Origin: Flammeovirgaceae bacterium
GTDB taxonomy: Bacteria; Bacteroidota; Bacteroidia; Cytophagales; Cyclobacteriaceae
Assembly: GCA_016712035.1 (NCBI GenBank)
Contig: JADJRT010000009.1
Location: forward strand, 62,001-126,000
Direction of reading: 5' to 3'
Length of the DNA: 64,000 nt
Position 1 is the stretch's first letter. Each line of letters opens with the position of its first letter. Position numbers and translations under genes: made by a program. Under the pieces are notes generated by a model. It had not been told where the DNA came from. It searched no databases and saw only the letters and a list, made by a program, of their open reading frames with translations. Shown here one piece after another: positions 47,560 through 58,412 of the stretch.

Positions 47560-48130
47560 ATTCTTTAATTTTTTGAACCAATTTCTGTTCTGCTTCCTGC
47601 AGACTTTTTTGTAATGATGCCCGGGCTCTACTCAGTTGAGATTTTGAGGTATTTTCACTAATCCCTATCTGATTGGCTATTTCCTGATGCGAGTAGCCCT
47701 CAATGGCGTAGAGATTAAATACTATCCGATACCCAGTAGGAAGTTGATCAATCATCTTTAACAGATCTTCAGCCTCCAGATTTTTTTCCAGGTTTTCATA
47801 ATCAGGTTCGTAATCGGCCGCTTCAATGTCTGTTTCTAGGTACATGTTTTTATTTTTTCTCAGATAACTTAAGGCTTCGTTTACTATTACTTTGCGCATC
47901 CAACCTTCAAAGTTGCCTTCGCCTGTGTATTGATCTATCTTATTTAGAATTTTGGTGAAGGCCACAATCAGCACATCTTCAGCCTCTATTTTGTCTTTGA
48001 TATACCGGCAAAAGAGTGCGTACCACTTTGAGGCGTACCGCTCGTACAAGCGCTTTTGTGCATCCCGATTTTGTCGTTTGCAGCCTTCTATTAATTCTAC
48101 GTCTTTAGCGCGGTAGATCGTAAACTCCAT
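47531..48130 (-). CDS. RNA polymerase sigma factor, ECF subfamily
   Basis: A second ECF sigma factor, 199 residues. Region 2 is KRLYERYASKWYALFCRYIKDKIEAEDVL (seen as KRLYERYASKWYALFCRYI) with FTKILNKIDQY, and region 4 is LPTGYRIVFNLYAIEGYSHQEIA followed by QIGISENTSKSQLSRAR (seen as GYSHQEIANQIG and SENTSKSQLSRAR). It starts the minus-strand operon sigma - anti-sigma - outer-membrane barrel. It shares the operon logic, but not the adjoining genes, of the sigma factor at 2912. Intact. Confidence 0.93.
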   Translation of the reverse strand: MEFTIYRAKDVELIEGCKRQNRDAQKRLYERYASKWYALFCRYIKDKIEAEDVLIVAFTKILNKIDQYTGEGNFEGWMRKVIVNEALSYLRKNKNMYLETDIEAADYEPDYENLEKNLEAEDLLKMIDQLPTGYRIVFNLYAIEGYSHQEIANQIGISENTSKSQLSRARASLQKSLQEAEQKLVQKIKEYEQPNRSTM

Positions 48131-48240
48131 TTAAATTTTCAATACACCAACAAGATGCAAGTTAGATGCTTGAGGTTGCACGATTAACAAATAATATTTG
48201 AATCCCTGCCTAAGATCCTATAGAAAGTGTTTCTGCTGGA

Positions 48241-49641
48241 TTAAATGCCATTAAAAAGCTCAAAAGATTCCAGATATTCAGGAATGATGGCCTCCCAGCC
48301 CATGGCTTCTATTTTTTTTGCCAACGCGGTTGCACTATCTATTTCACCATGCGTAATAAAAACACGCTTGGGGCTCTCCTTAAAATTACTCAGCCACTGA
48401 AGCAGTTCCTCTTGGTCGGCATGAGCCGAGAGTCCGTGAATGGTTTTTACATGACACCTTACTGGTACTTCCTCACCGAATATTTTTACCATGGATTCAC
48501 CGTCTTGTAATCTTCTGCCTCGCGAGCCTTCCGCCTGATAGCCTGCCAACAAAACCGTATCCTTTTCGTTTCGTAACCGATGAAATAAATGATGGAGAAT
48601 TCGCCCACCTGTAGCCATTCCACTGGCGGAGATTATGATAGCAGGTTTTTCAAGATCATTAAGTGCTTTTGAAGATTCTGCTGAGTTACAAAAGTGGATG
48701 TTGGGCGAATCAAAAATGCTGAGCAACCTTCCATCTTTGCGTTCTACTTTTATTTTATGCGAATCACCATGTCGTTCGTATATATCGGTTACACTGATGG
48801 CCATGGGGCTATCGATGTATATGGGAAGCCTGGGAATTAAATTCTTTTCCATTAACAAATGGAAATAATATATTAAAGATTGCGTTCTGCCTACCGCGAA
48901 GGCGGGAACGAGAATTACCCCTTCATTAGCAACCGCGTTATTGACTATTTGCGCCAAATCTGTTTCAACTTCCTCCATGGGATTAAGTCGATCGCCATAG
49001 GTAGACTCAACCAAAATTATATCAGCTTCATCAATGTTTTTTGGCTCATACATGATTGGATCAACATAGCGACCCAAATCGCCAGAAAAAATTACTTTTT
49101 TTGCATGTTGATTTGTTTGGAGTTTTATTTCAGCAATGGCCGATCCCAGAATGTGACCCGCATTGTAGTAGGTTAATGAAACATGATCGAAAATTTTAAT
49201 CTCTTTTTCTAATCGCACACTAACAATCATCGTTAACACCACCTCCGCATCTTCTACAGTAAATAGCGGTTCGGGCTTGCTGTGTTTCGAAAAGCCTTTT
49301 TTAGAGGCAAACTTGGCTTCTTCTTCTTGTAGTTTGCCAGCATCTAACAACATAATTTTCATCAGATCTTCGGTGGCATGCGTACAGACAATGCGACCCC
49401 GAAAACCATCCTTCACCAGTCGAGGGAGATAACCAATATGATCGATGTGGGCATGGGTGATAATTACGGTGTGTATGGTGGCAGGATCGATGGGAAGCGA
49501 CTGCCAATTTCTTTCACGTAATTCTTTTTTCCCTTGAAATAGCCCGCAATCAATCAGGATTTTTCGGCTATCGATTTCGAGCAAATATTTTGAACCCGTT
49601 ACGCTGCGGGCAGCACCCAGAAATTTTAATCTCACCTTCAT
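48241..49641 (-). CDS. Metallo-beta-lactamase/beta-CASP RNA nuclease-type protein
   Basis: A 466-residue protein of the MBL-fold beta-CASP family with a C-terminal RNA-specificity motif (COG1236-like exonuclease). The zinc site is THAHIDHIG (about 61-69), followed by NAGHILGSA, SGDLGRY and the C-terminal HGLSAHAD. It probably degrades or processes RNA in the cytoplasm. Known relatives include archaeal and bacterial CPSF-like proteins; the bacterial role is not settled. Intact and monocistronic. Confidence 0.9.
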   Translation of the reverse strand: MKVRLKFLGAARSVTGSKYLLEIDSRKILIDCGLFQGKKELRERNWQSLPIDPATIHTVIITHAHIDHIGYLPRLVKDGFRGRIVCTHATEDLMKIMLLDAGKLQEEEAKFASKKGFSKHSKPEPLFTVEDAEVVLTMIVSVRLEKEIKIFDHVSLTYYNAGHILGSAIAEIKLQTNQHAKKVIFSGDLGRYVDPIMYEPKNIDEADIILVESTYGDRLNPMEEVETDLAQIVNNAVANEGVILVPAFAVGRTQSLIYYFHLLMEKNLIPRLPIYIDSPMAISVTDIYERHGDSHKIKVERKDGRLLSIFDSPNIHFCNSAESSKALNDLEKPAIIISASGMATGGRILHHLFHRLRNEKDTVLLAGYQAEGSRGRRLQDGESMVKIFGEEVPVRCHVKTIHGLSAHADQEELLQWLSNFKESPKRVFITHGEIDSATALAKKIEAMGWEAIIPEYLESFELFNGI

Positions 49642-49683
49642 TGCAAAGAATTAATCTATGATGGTGAAATGTACTAAAAAAGA

Positions 49684-49850
49684 AAGAGGCTGACTAAAAA
49701 AGTCAGCTAAAGGCTAAGTGTCATGCCGGACTTGATCCGGCATTTGGCTGTACACTTTGCAAATGCAGATCGCGGCTCAAGGCCGCGATGAACAGAAGGA
49801 CTTTTGGGTCAGCTCCATTTCAATATATTAGACTTTTGAGACAGCCTCTT
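49684..49850. mobile_element. MITE-like element with REP-type hairpins
   Basis: Terminal inverted repeats AAGAGGCTGACTAAAAAAGTC and its imperfect inverse (GACTTTTGAGACAGCCTCTT, 49831-49850) bound 167 bases without a gene; the first is quoted here to 20 bases only as AAGAGGCTGACTAAAAAAGT. Inside are two hairpins: TGCCGG-ACTTGAT-CCGGCA and ATCGCGGC-TCAAG-GCCGCGAT (near 49726-49790). It lies between the MBL and PspC genes. No transposase is present, so any mobility would be in trans. Confidence 0.6.
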
Positions 49851-49869
49851 AGCTCGATAAAAAATAATA

Positions 49870-52263
49870 TTAATTTCTTCTGATAATTTCCGGATCGCCC
49901 CGGTGCGAAACAGAACTGGCAATCCCTTTTGTGATTTCTAATTTACGGGTTACGTAAACACGAGCCGAAGACGCTCCGTGAGCCTCTACGATCGCTTCGT
50001 CTACTTCATAATTATAAGCACGAAGGGCAGAGGCGCCTGTTGCATTGGCTTCCATAAACCTTCCGCTTCCTTTTAATTCAAGACTGGTTGCACCGGTAAG
50101 GTCAACCGTTAGATTATTGGCTGTCAGGTCACCCTCCGCTTCAATGGCTCCCAATAATTTTACTTCCACATCCGATTCTTCAAACCCAAGAAAAGAAAGT
50201 TGCCCCGCACCGGTCACCTTCAACTCTTCCAAATGCGGAAGTACAATTTTTATTTTCATTTTGTTCTCTTTGAAAAAGTCTTTTTTCCAAAAGAAATTAC
50301 TCTCATCGTCAAAATCAATAACAAGCGTTTCGCCACTCACATAAACGTTATACCGGTTCTTTTCTTTTGTAACGCCATCGAGTTCAACCGCATAGTCTTC
50401 ACCTTGTTGAATTTCGATATCGAAAAAGCCCGCGATATCTATTTGATTAAAGTCGCGCAAGCCATATTGATCCTTAAGGCGTAACAAACGAGATTCACTA
50501 GGCTCGCTGCAATTCACGCATTCAAAGCCCCGCTCAGTCATCCGCCAGGTTTTATCAAAGTTGGAATCTCTGTATCCATCATACTCACGATAATTATTGT
50601 CAATCAATCGCCACATATCTTCTTCAATCACAAAAACCGTGTTATAAGGAATGTAAAGATCCATATCCAAACGCTGGGCTCTGAATTTGGCATCGTCTTT
50701 AAAAGTGATGTTTGAGTCAAACACCAGAATGCTATCCTGTTGAACTACGTTGTACACAACCATCTGGGCATTCTCACTTGCAGATTTACGGGTGTTGCCC
50801 TGCGCTTCAAAACGTTCAACCAATTTAATTTCGGTGCCTTCGTAGCCTTTAATGGTAAGGCTTGTCATATCGTAGTCATCCAAGCCAATTTCATTAACCC
50901 GCAACACCGCAGTTTTTCCATTAACATTAAATGTTTTTTCAACTTTATGTTCACCTTCTTCTTTAAAGGCATAAACGATTTGCGGAATACTTATTCCAAC
51001 CGCGGCCACACTGACAAAGAATAGCACGAAGAGTGACCAACCTACCATAGCGTTGAATACAATTCGTTTAGCAATTATTGAGTTACCAATCAGGTTAATA
51101 AAAAGTGCCGGTACCAGCAGGAGCGTAAAGACAAAGAAGGCAGTCCACGAGGGGAAGCTGTTTCTGAAGGCTTCCAAAGGCAAACCAAATTCTGTGATGT
51201 GCATGTTCCACCACGCTGGATAATCAGAGAAATGAATGAATCCGAAGATTACACCGGCAGCCAAAACCAAAGACAGAATCATGGCTAAGCCTGTTAAGCT
51301 TATGGCTATACCAATGGCCACACGAAGTACATCAACAAATACCCGGAATAAAGGCCCTAACACTTTTGTAATCGCTTCGATAACCATGGCAATTACACGG
51401 AAAGGAAATAATACAATTTTAGCCAGCGTACTTTCTTCCCCTTGCTCTTTTTCGTTTAAGCCTTTTTTAACAGTTGATTCGATATTGGAAAGTGTAACGG
51501 GTTCGCCCTGCATTTGCATTCGCTCGGTAATAGTTTTAGCCTGTGGCAGCGCAATCCATAGAATGATGTAAACGATTAAGCCAAGTCCTCCAAAGAATGC
51601 CGTTACCACAAATAAGACGCGAGTCAAAGCGATGTCGGCACCAAAAAATGCAGCGACACCACTGGCCACACCCCCAATTACTTTTTGTTCTGTATCGCGA
51701 AACATCTTCTTTACGGATGGTTCTTCTTCCAAATCTTCTGCTGCGGGTAAAACAATCCAAAGGATGATATAGAGTAACAACAAACTTCCATAGCTACCCA
51801 ATACCAACAAGGCAAAAAGTAGTCGTGGCCATACGGGATCGATGTTGAAGTAATGTGCTAAACCTGCGCATACGCCACCCAAAATTTTTCTTTTTTGATC
51901 GCGTTGTAATTTTCGCGCTGTAGTAGTTCCAGCTTGGTTTTTATTTTGTGATGTATCACTTTGGTTTTTAGAAGATTCACTGGCAAACTCCTGCTCTTCG
52001 GCAGCCTTAAAGTCGCTTACGCTACCCATGGTGGCCATCAGACTGCTTACATCTTCGGCAGTAATAACTTGTTTTCCTTCGTTGAGTTTGGCTAAAAATA
52101 TTTCGGCAATGCGACTTTCAATGTCCGACAGAATTTCACTGCTGTCTTCGAAGGAAGCGAAATACCGTTTGATGGAATCCAGGTACTTGCGAAGATTTTC
52201 GTATCCATCTTCTTCGATGTGAAAGATAATGCCGCTAATGTTTATGCTGATGTTCTTTTTCAT
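49870..52263 (-). CDS. PspC-domain membrane protein with DUF2807 C-terminal domain
   Basis: A 797-residue inner-membrane protein. The N-terminus has a soluble domain (KNISINISGIIFHIEEDGYENLRKYLDSI-type, seen as SGIIFHIEEDGYENL). Two PspC domains follow: LGGVCAGLAHYFNIDP with a helix at about 145-170, and IGGVASGVAAFFGADI with a helix at about 215-240. Four more membrane helices lie between about 300 and 430. The periplasmic C-terminal part ends in a right-handed beta-helix-like DUF2807 (VELDGVTKEKNRY, LKVTGAGQLSF, DLTGATSLELKGSGR). A PadR gene upstream on the same strand forms the usual Bacteroidota pair. Role: probably envelope stress; not established. Confidence 0.88.
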   Translation of the reverse strand: MKKNISINISGIIFHIEEDGYENLRKYLDSIKRYFASFEDSSEILSDIESRIAEIFLAKLNEGKQVITAEDVSSLMATMGSVSDFKAAEEQEFASESSKNQSDTSQNKNQAGTTTARKLQRDQKRKILGGVCAGLAHYFNIDPVWPRLLFALLVLGSYGSLLLLYIILWIVLPAAEDLEEEPSVKKMFRDTEQKVIGGVASGVAAFFGADIALTRVLFVVTAFFGGLGLIVYIILWIALPQAKTITERMQMQGEPVTLSNIESTVKKGLNEKEQGEESTLAKIVLFPFRVIAMVIEAITKVLGPLFRVFVDVLRVAIGIAISLTGLAMILSLVLAAGVIFGFIHFSDYPAWWNMHITEFGLPLEAFRNSFPSWTAFFVFTLLLVPALFINLIGNSIIAKRIVFNAMVGWSLFVLFFVSVAAVGISIPQIVYAFKEEGEHKVEKTFNVNGKTAVLRVNEIGLDDYDMTSLTIKGYEGTEIKLVERFEAQGNTRKSASENAQMVVYNVVQQDSILVFDSNITFKDDAKFRAQRLDMDLYIPYNTVFVIEEDMWRLIDNNYREYDGYRDSNFDKTWRMTERGFECVNCSEPSESRLLRLKDQYGLRDFNQIDIAGFFDIEIQQGEDYAVELDGVTKEKNRYNVYVSGETLVIDFDDESNFFWKKDFFKENKMKIKIVLPHLEELKVTGAGQLSFLGFEESDVEVKLLGAIEAEGDLTANNLTVDLTGATSLELKGSGRFMEANATGASALRAYNYEVDEAIVEAHGASSARVYVTRKLEITKGIASSVSHRGDPEIIRRN

Positions 52264-52292
52264 AGTCGAAACTTTATCAACTGGGGTTGGAG

Positions 52293-52628
52293 TTAGCTAA
52301 TGGGTTTTGTTTGAATCATTTGAGCAGAGTGAACCAATTCTTCCCAGGTTTCTGATAATCCGGAAAGAAATTTACTTCCTTCTTCTGTCAATGTATAATA
52401 CTTACGGGGTGGCCCCGATTTGGACTCTACCCATTTGTATTCGAGCAACCCCGCATTTTTTAATCGGGTGAGCAGGGGATAGAGGGTTCCTTCCACAACT
52501 ATCATTTTGGCGGCTGTCAGTTCGTCCAGCATGTCGGAGGCGTAAACCTCACCGCGCGAAATAATATGTAGGATGCAGTATTCCAATATGCCTTTTCTCA
52601 TTTGTACTTGTGTGTTTTCAAGGTTCAT
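52293..52628 (-). CDS. PadR-family transcriptional regulator
   Basis: A 111-residue winged-helix regulator. Family motifs: QMRKGILEYCILHIIS, GEVYASDMLDEL, VVEGTLYPLLTRLKNAGLLEYKW, and GPPRKYYTLTEEG (the P-R-K-Y-Y-x-L-T motif of PadR). It precedes the PspC gene by 29 bases on the same strand; PadR/PspC pairs are common in Bacteroidota and the regulator probably controls the pair. Intact. Confidence 0.92.
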   Translation of the reverse strand: MNLENTQVQMRKGILEYCILHIISRGEVYASDMLDELTAAKMIVVEGTLYPLLTRLKNAGLLEYKWVESKSGPPRKYYTLTEEGSKFLSGLSETWEELVHSAQMIQTKPIS

Positions 52629-52821
52629 ACATCCATATTAAGTTGATCTGATCTCACGTGTTATACGCAAAAGGTACTATGTATGGCCAAGTACTAAGCA
52701 TAAAAAGTTAAACTATTTTTAAAATCCTCCAAAATTGGCTGAATTCGCAGGGTATATGTCGCAGTTACCAGTAATTTTGCTGATGTATACATCCTAATCT
52801 ATCCTTTATTTTAGAAAAACT

Positions 52822-55800
52822 GTGGGGTTTGGTTTCAGGTTATTAGTTCTGTGTTTTCTGCCCTTTTGGGGATTTTCTCAGTATTCCCATGAATGGATCA
52901 AACCCGGCCAATCGTATTATCGGATTCCGGTAGCGAAAAAGGGTGTTTATCGATTAACCTTTGCAGATCTTCAGACTGTGGGGGTGCCAATCGGGTCGGT
53001 AGATCCCAGACGAATTCAAATTTTACATCGTGGAGTAGAGCAAGCCATCTTTGTTCAAGGACAGGCCGATGCAGTCCTCGATCCAGGAGATTACATTGAG
53101 TTTTATGGTATTGGCAATGATGGAACGTTGGATAAAGATTTATATAAACCAGCAATCTTACAGCCACACAATTATTATAATCTATACACCGACACGGCAG
53201 CCTACTTTTTAACCTGGCAACTTTCAGCGGTGCAGGGAAAGCGCATCGCTAACTTTTCAGAAATCAATGTCACCAACATTCCCAAGGAAGATTTTCATCA
53301 GGAAGAGCGATTACTTGTTTTAAAAAATGAATACTCGGGTGGCAACAAGGAAAGTGATGTTATTCAATCTACCTATTTTGATGAAGGCGAAGGTTGGACC
53401 GGAACAGCCATCCGGCAGAATCAAAGCATTGACTATACAGTAGATTTAATTTCGCAGGCCGTAACCACTCTCAGGAATTCCTCAGCTTGAAATTTTATTG
53501 GTTGGCCGAGATGCCATTCCGCATACAGCAATTATTTCGGTAGGTGCCAATGCAGGTTCTCTTAGAGTTTTAGACACCTATAACTTTAATGGATTCACCA
53601 CCGAAAAACTTTCTTACACGCTTGATTGGAATGACATCGGGTTGGATGGCAAACTTACCCTTCGATTAGCTTCACCATCCGCTACCAACAATCGGTTTCA
53701 ATTCAGTGCGTCTTATATCAAAGTAGTATTTCCACAAAATTTTGATGCCATTGGTGTTTCGGCAAAAACAATTAATCTGATTGCAAATCCAACCAACAAA
53801 TCGTATCTCGAATTAGAAAATTCAGCGGCAAACATGCGTATTTGGGATGTAACCGACCCAACCGGTATAGTAGCCATTGGATCAACGCGAACCGGATCAA
53901 CACTAAAAGCAATAGTACCCAATACTCAAACAGCGCGGTCACTTTTTGTTTTTGATTCTTTTCTTACACCTGCAATCAACGCCTTGTCCTTTCGATTTTA
54001 TAATCCCACGCAGGCGGAGTTTGTCATCATCTCACATAAAAGTTTGATGCAGGCCGCTTCCGGATATGCTAATCCGGTGAAAGCATACGCAGGATTTCGT
54101 GCTTCCGCTGCCGGAGGCAGTTATGATACACTCGTGGTAACTACGGATCAATTATATAATCAGTTTAACTATGGCGAAACTTCACCCCGCGCTATTTATG
54201 AATTTATGAAATATCTCGTTGGGGAAGGCTCGCCAAAATATCTTTTCCTGATTGGTAAGGGACGCGATGTGAGTTCCGGATTTCATAGATTAATAAATCC
54301 TGCGCCTTCTGTGTTAAAGATCTTGTGCCCCCGGCTGGTTCGCCCGGTGCCGACATGAATTATACTGCTGGACTTGATGGCACAACCTACGAGCCGGCCG
54401 TACCTACCGGCCGACTTTCAGCAAGTACTTCCCTTCAGGTGGCCGGATACTTAAATAAAATTAAAGAGATAGAAAACGCTGCCGCTATTCCCGCTTGGCA
54501 AAAGAAAGGTTTGCATTTAAGTGGTGGCATTCAACCCAATGAACTTATTGCTTTTCGTGAATACTTAGATGCGTTTAAAGAAATAGCAGAGGATGTTTAT
54601 TGGGGTGGTGCGGTAAACACGATTGCGAAACGAGATCCTAATCCGGTAGAGTTAATAAATATTTCGGATGAAGTAAACGCGGGTATAAACCTGATTACTT
54701 TTTTTGGCCATTCATCGCCCAGCACGATTGATATTGACATTGGGTATGTGAGCGATCCTACGATGGGATACAATAACCCCGGCAAGTATCCGACCTTTTT
54801 GATCAATGGTTGTAATGCAGGTAATTTTTTTGCCGGAAGTATTTCTTTTGGTGAAGATTGGATGCTGACGGCAAACAAAGGGGCGAGAAATTTTATTGCA
54901 CATAGTTCTTTCGGTTTCGTCTACTCGTTGCAATATTATTCGGATTTATTCTATAAGATTGGATTTGCCGATTCTGTTTATGTTAAGAAGGGAGTTGGCG
55001 ATGTGCAGAAAGAAGTGGCCCGGCAATATATGGCCTCGGCACCGGCAACCATGGCAAACATCACGCAGGTGCAACAAATGGTTTTACTGGGCGACCCAGC
55101 CGTTAAGTTATTTAACCAAGGCAAGCCCGATTATGAAGTTACCAGTTCTTCTTTATCCTTAGCATCCTTTGATGATAAACCCGTTACAGCAGCAAGCGAC
55201 TCCTTTGCTGTAAAAGTTATTGTAAAGAATTTAGGTTTGGCCGTTGATAAACCGATGAAAATAAAATTAGATCGCATGTTAAGTGATGGCACCATACGCA
55301 CCTACGACTCACTCTTTGCGCCAGGATTAAACACAGATACACTTGCATTTACCTTATATAAAGAATCAGGTAGCGATGGAGGAAATAATCAGTTTACTTT
55401 AGCGATCGATCCTGAAAATGATTTGGACGAACTGAACGAAGCTAACAACGAAGCTTCCATTAACGCATTTATTCCTGCAAATGCAACCTTGAATCTTTTT
55501 CCTCATCCCTATGCGATTGTCAATCAGCCGGAGATAAAATTAGTTTGGCAAACGACTGATTTAATTGCGACTTCCCGGGATTTTATTATTGAAGTTGACA
55601 CCAGTCATTTGTTCAACAGTCAATTCTTAATTAGCCGTACAGTACCTGGTAAGGTATTGGCAAACACACAAATCACTTTGCTCAATAACGATTCTACTGT
55701 TTACTATTGGCGAACGCGCTTTAAATCGCCTGTGGCTGGTGAAAGTGGGGAGTGGACTTCTTCTTCCTTCGCATACATCATAGGCAGTCCGGAAGGGTGG

Positions 55801-57487
55801 GCACAAATAGAGAACGATCAAGTAAAAGAAAATTTCTTTAGCCAATTAATTCCACCCGGTTCGGGCACGCCTTTTACGTTGGAGGAGACAGTCACTTCTG
55901 TTTCCGTTAAAACTTTTGGAATGAATAACCCATCGCCACCGACCGATGCGTCAATTAAAATCAATGGTGCAGAGTATAACTTGTCGACACAAGGGCAGCC
56001 TTGCAGAAACAATACGCTTAACTTAATTGCCTTCAATAAGCAAACGGCAATTCCGTATGCCGCCATACCCTTTATTTTTCAAGACCCAAGAACATGTGGG
56101 CGTGAGCCACAAATAATAAACAGTTTTACATCAACTGAATTAGAAGCCGGTGACTTGAACGCTTTTGTCAATGCTGTAGGTGTTAGCGATTCGGTGGTTT
56201 TATTCTCGATTGGAAACCCAGGCTATACATCGTGGTCGGCTAATATTAAAAACAAGTTGGGTGAATTAGGTGTAGATATTTCTGTTCTCAACGATTTGCA
56301 AGCTGGCGAACCCATAGTCATTTTTGGAAGGAAAGGTGCTGCCGCAGGCACAGCTAAGGTTTATAGATCGTTGCTTGTCCCTGCCAGCGAGCAACTCATT
56401 TCTGTGAATGGCACCATCACCGGAAGGAAGACGGAAGGCCTAATGAAATCAGTAACGATTGGACCCGCCTCGGAGTGGAAGCTCTTTAAATCGAATGTCG
56501 AGAGCCCAGAACCTGATGATGAATTTTCTTTTCCCTTTTTGGAATTTCACTTACGGGAACAGAGACTTTGTTATCGAGTGCTGTAACGAACGATTTTGAT
56601 CTTTCATCGATTTCACCTTCTGAGTACCCATACCTGAAAATAGTTTTTGAGGCGCGCGATGAAGTTAATCTGACACCCGTACCATGGAAGCGTTGGGCGA
56701 TTCTCTATGAGCCGATGGCGGAAGGGATTCTTATTTGGAAAGGACCCGAAGGACCGATTGTTGTTCAGGAAGGTGAGGGCTGGAGTTCGAACTTTGGGTT
56801 CGTCAACATCAGTTCAAAAAACTTTACGGTTGATTCTGTGAAAGTGGATCTTGAGATTTTCACAAAGGAAAGTCAGAACCGGGAGAAGCAGGAATTTTTA
56901 ATCAAAGCTCCGGCTGTGGGTGACACCACACTGTTTTCAGTAACATCGCCAACACTGGGTAAAGTGAAAACCAACGATGTAAACGTTTTTGTCAACAAGC
57001 GAGTAGCACCCGAACCGTATTATGATAATAATTTTATCAGCCTGCAGAGCTATCTGATTGTGGAGGCCGATAAAACCCCGCCTGTACTCGATGTAAAATT
57101 TGATGGACGCACGCTGAAGAACAGAGACTATGTTTCTTCAACTCCAAAAATTTTATTGACCATGGTCGATGAAAATAAATTTCGTTTAAAAACAGATACC
57201 GCGGGTATTACCTTATTGCTCAAGTATCCGTGTAGCACCAGTACGTGTTCGTTTACACGAATCCCCTTAAGTAGTAATGACCTAAAATGGTTTCCAGCAA
57301 CAGCTAGTTCGGATTTCAGAAAATTGATGATGTTCAGCACTTCAACATTGGAACCAATACGCTCGCATGGGATGGACACGAAGCCACGGGCGCTTATCTT
57401 CCACGCGGAATTTATGTGTATCGCCTTCGGATAAAGGCAGGTACGATCGAAGAATCCACGCAGGGAAAACTGGTGGTGATGAGGTAA
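52822..57487 (+). CDS. Gingipain-family (C25) PorU2-like protease (multiple frameshifts)
   Basis: A large exported protein of about 1555 residues, a putative type IX secretion sortase of the PorU2 kind. A signal peptide (FRLLVLCFLPFWGFSQ) is followed by a beta-rich N-terminal region. The peptidase C25 domain has its catalytic His in FFGHSSP and its catalytic Cys in INGCNAGNF. CARDB-like domains (VIVKNLGLAVDKPM, then DELNEANNEA) and a C-terminal sorting/FlgD-like segment (WDGHEATGAYLPRGIYVYRL) follow. Four indels split it: near 53479, at 54316-54318, at 56536-56539 and at 57324-57325; most are lost A or T. Start GTG 52822 is uncertain. Presence implies T9SS; PorU itself is not in the window. 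Confidence 0.87.
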
Positions 57488-57501
57488 TTTTATTTTAAAA
57501 A

Positions 57502-57971
57502 TTAATGATGATGGCCACCTGGACCATGTACATGGCCGTGCGAAATTTCTTCTGCAGTAGCAGTACGTATTTCAAGCACTTCAACAGCAAAATTTAATTC
57601 AACACCTGCCAAGGGATGATTGGCATCTACGGTAACGGAGTCAAGCCCTACTTTTGTTACAGTAACCACCTGGCCTTGGTTGGTTTGAAACTGTGTACCC
57701 ACTTTTACTTCCTGATCGCCAAATGCTGAGCGTGGCACTTGTTGCACCATGTCATCGCTTTTTACACCGTATCCTTTTTCAGGACTTATCTTCAGACTAA
57801 ACTTATCGCCTTGGGCTTTGCCCTCCAGGCCTTCTTCCATGCCGGGGATAAGATTACCTATGCCGTGAATGTAATGTAACGGATCGCGGCCGTCACTCGA
57901 ATCGAGCACATTGCCTTGGTTATCGGTGAGTGTGTAATGAATGCGGCTACTTTGTTTTTAGTGATTTGCAT
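57502..57971 (-). CDS. slyD: FKBP-type peptidyl-prolyl isomerase, SlyD-like (frameshifted)
   Basis: A peptidyl-prolyl cis-trans isomerase with metal-binding tail. After MQITKNKVAA a missing A near 57938 restores IHYTLTDNQGNVLDSS; the family motif PLHYIHGIGNLIPGMEEGLEG and the inserted-in-flap domain (GYGVKSDDMVQQVPRSAFG, seen as EKGYGVKSDDMVQQVP) follow. The C-terminus has repeated His (HGHVHGPGGHHH), typical of SlyD nickel binding. The corrected length is about 155 residues. It lies tail to tail with the PorU2-like gene. Confidence 0.9.
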
Positions 57972-58179
57972 ACTAGTTTTTGTTTGCAGAAATACCCATT
58001 GCAATATTGGGTATTTCTGAGTTAGAAAAAGTTAATTTGATTCTGAATCAAAGTTGTTTGTTGCCTTATTCAATTCAGAAAACGCCACAAATATCGAATT
58101 TTTTTCTATAGAGATGGTAATACATATGTATTTTGAAATTGTCACGGGTAAGCTGCAAAATTCGTTGTTGAAAAATAAA

Positions 58180-58207
58180 AGAGCTTTCAGAAAAATCTGA
58201 AAGCTCT
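58180..58207 (-). terminator. Terminator downstream of tRNA-Leu
   Basis: Perfect 11-bp arms AGAGCTTTCAG (58180-58190) and CTGAAAGCTCT (58197-58207). On the minus strand a T-rich stretch (TTTTATTTTT) follows. It is 4 bases past the tRNA 3' end. Confidence 0.82.
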
Positions 58208-58211
58208 TCAG

Positions 58212-58293
58212 TACCTCAGGCCGGAATCGAACCGGCACACCTTACGGTACACGATTTTGAGTCGTGCGCGTCTACCAATTCCGCCACTAAGGC
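58212..58293 (-). tRNA. tRNA-Leu, anticodon CAA
   Basis: An 82-nt class II tRNA. The acceptor GCCTTAG pairs with CTGAGGT (G1-U72 wobble and a U-G pair allowed). The D-arm contains AATTGGTAG, the anticodon loop CTCAAAA reads CAA, the variable arm is GTACCGTAAGGTG-like, and the T-arm has GGTTCGATTCC. The CCA end is not encoded (the template gives CTG after the discriminator A), so it must be added by nucleotidyltransferase. A terminator follows closely. Confidence 0.95.
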
Positions 58294-58412
58294 ATTCATA
58301 GTAAGATTGTTGGGTAAACGAAACAATCAAGAAGCCCCCATCATTCCGCTTTAAGCGCTGGTAATTAATGATTAGGGATGCAAATATGGGCAAACTTTGA
58401 ATTTTTAACAAT

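Noticed and set aside
52660..52720. AGTAC/GTACT short inverted sequence upstream of the PorU2-like gene
   Set aside because: Arms are only 5 bp and occur by chance; no further evidence for an operator.
58208..58411. 67-codon minus-strand frame over tRNA-Leu
   Set aside because: It is the tRNA gene read as protein; the clover-leaf is clear.
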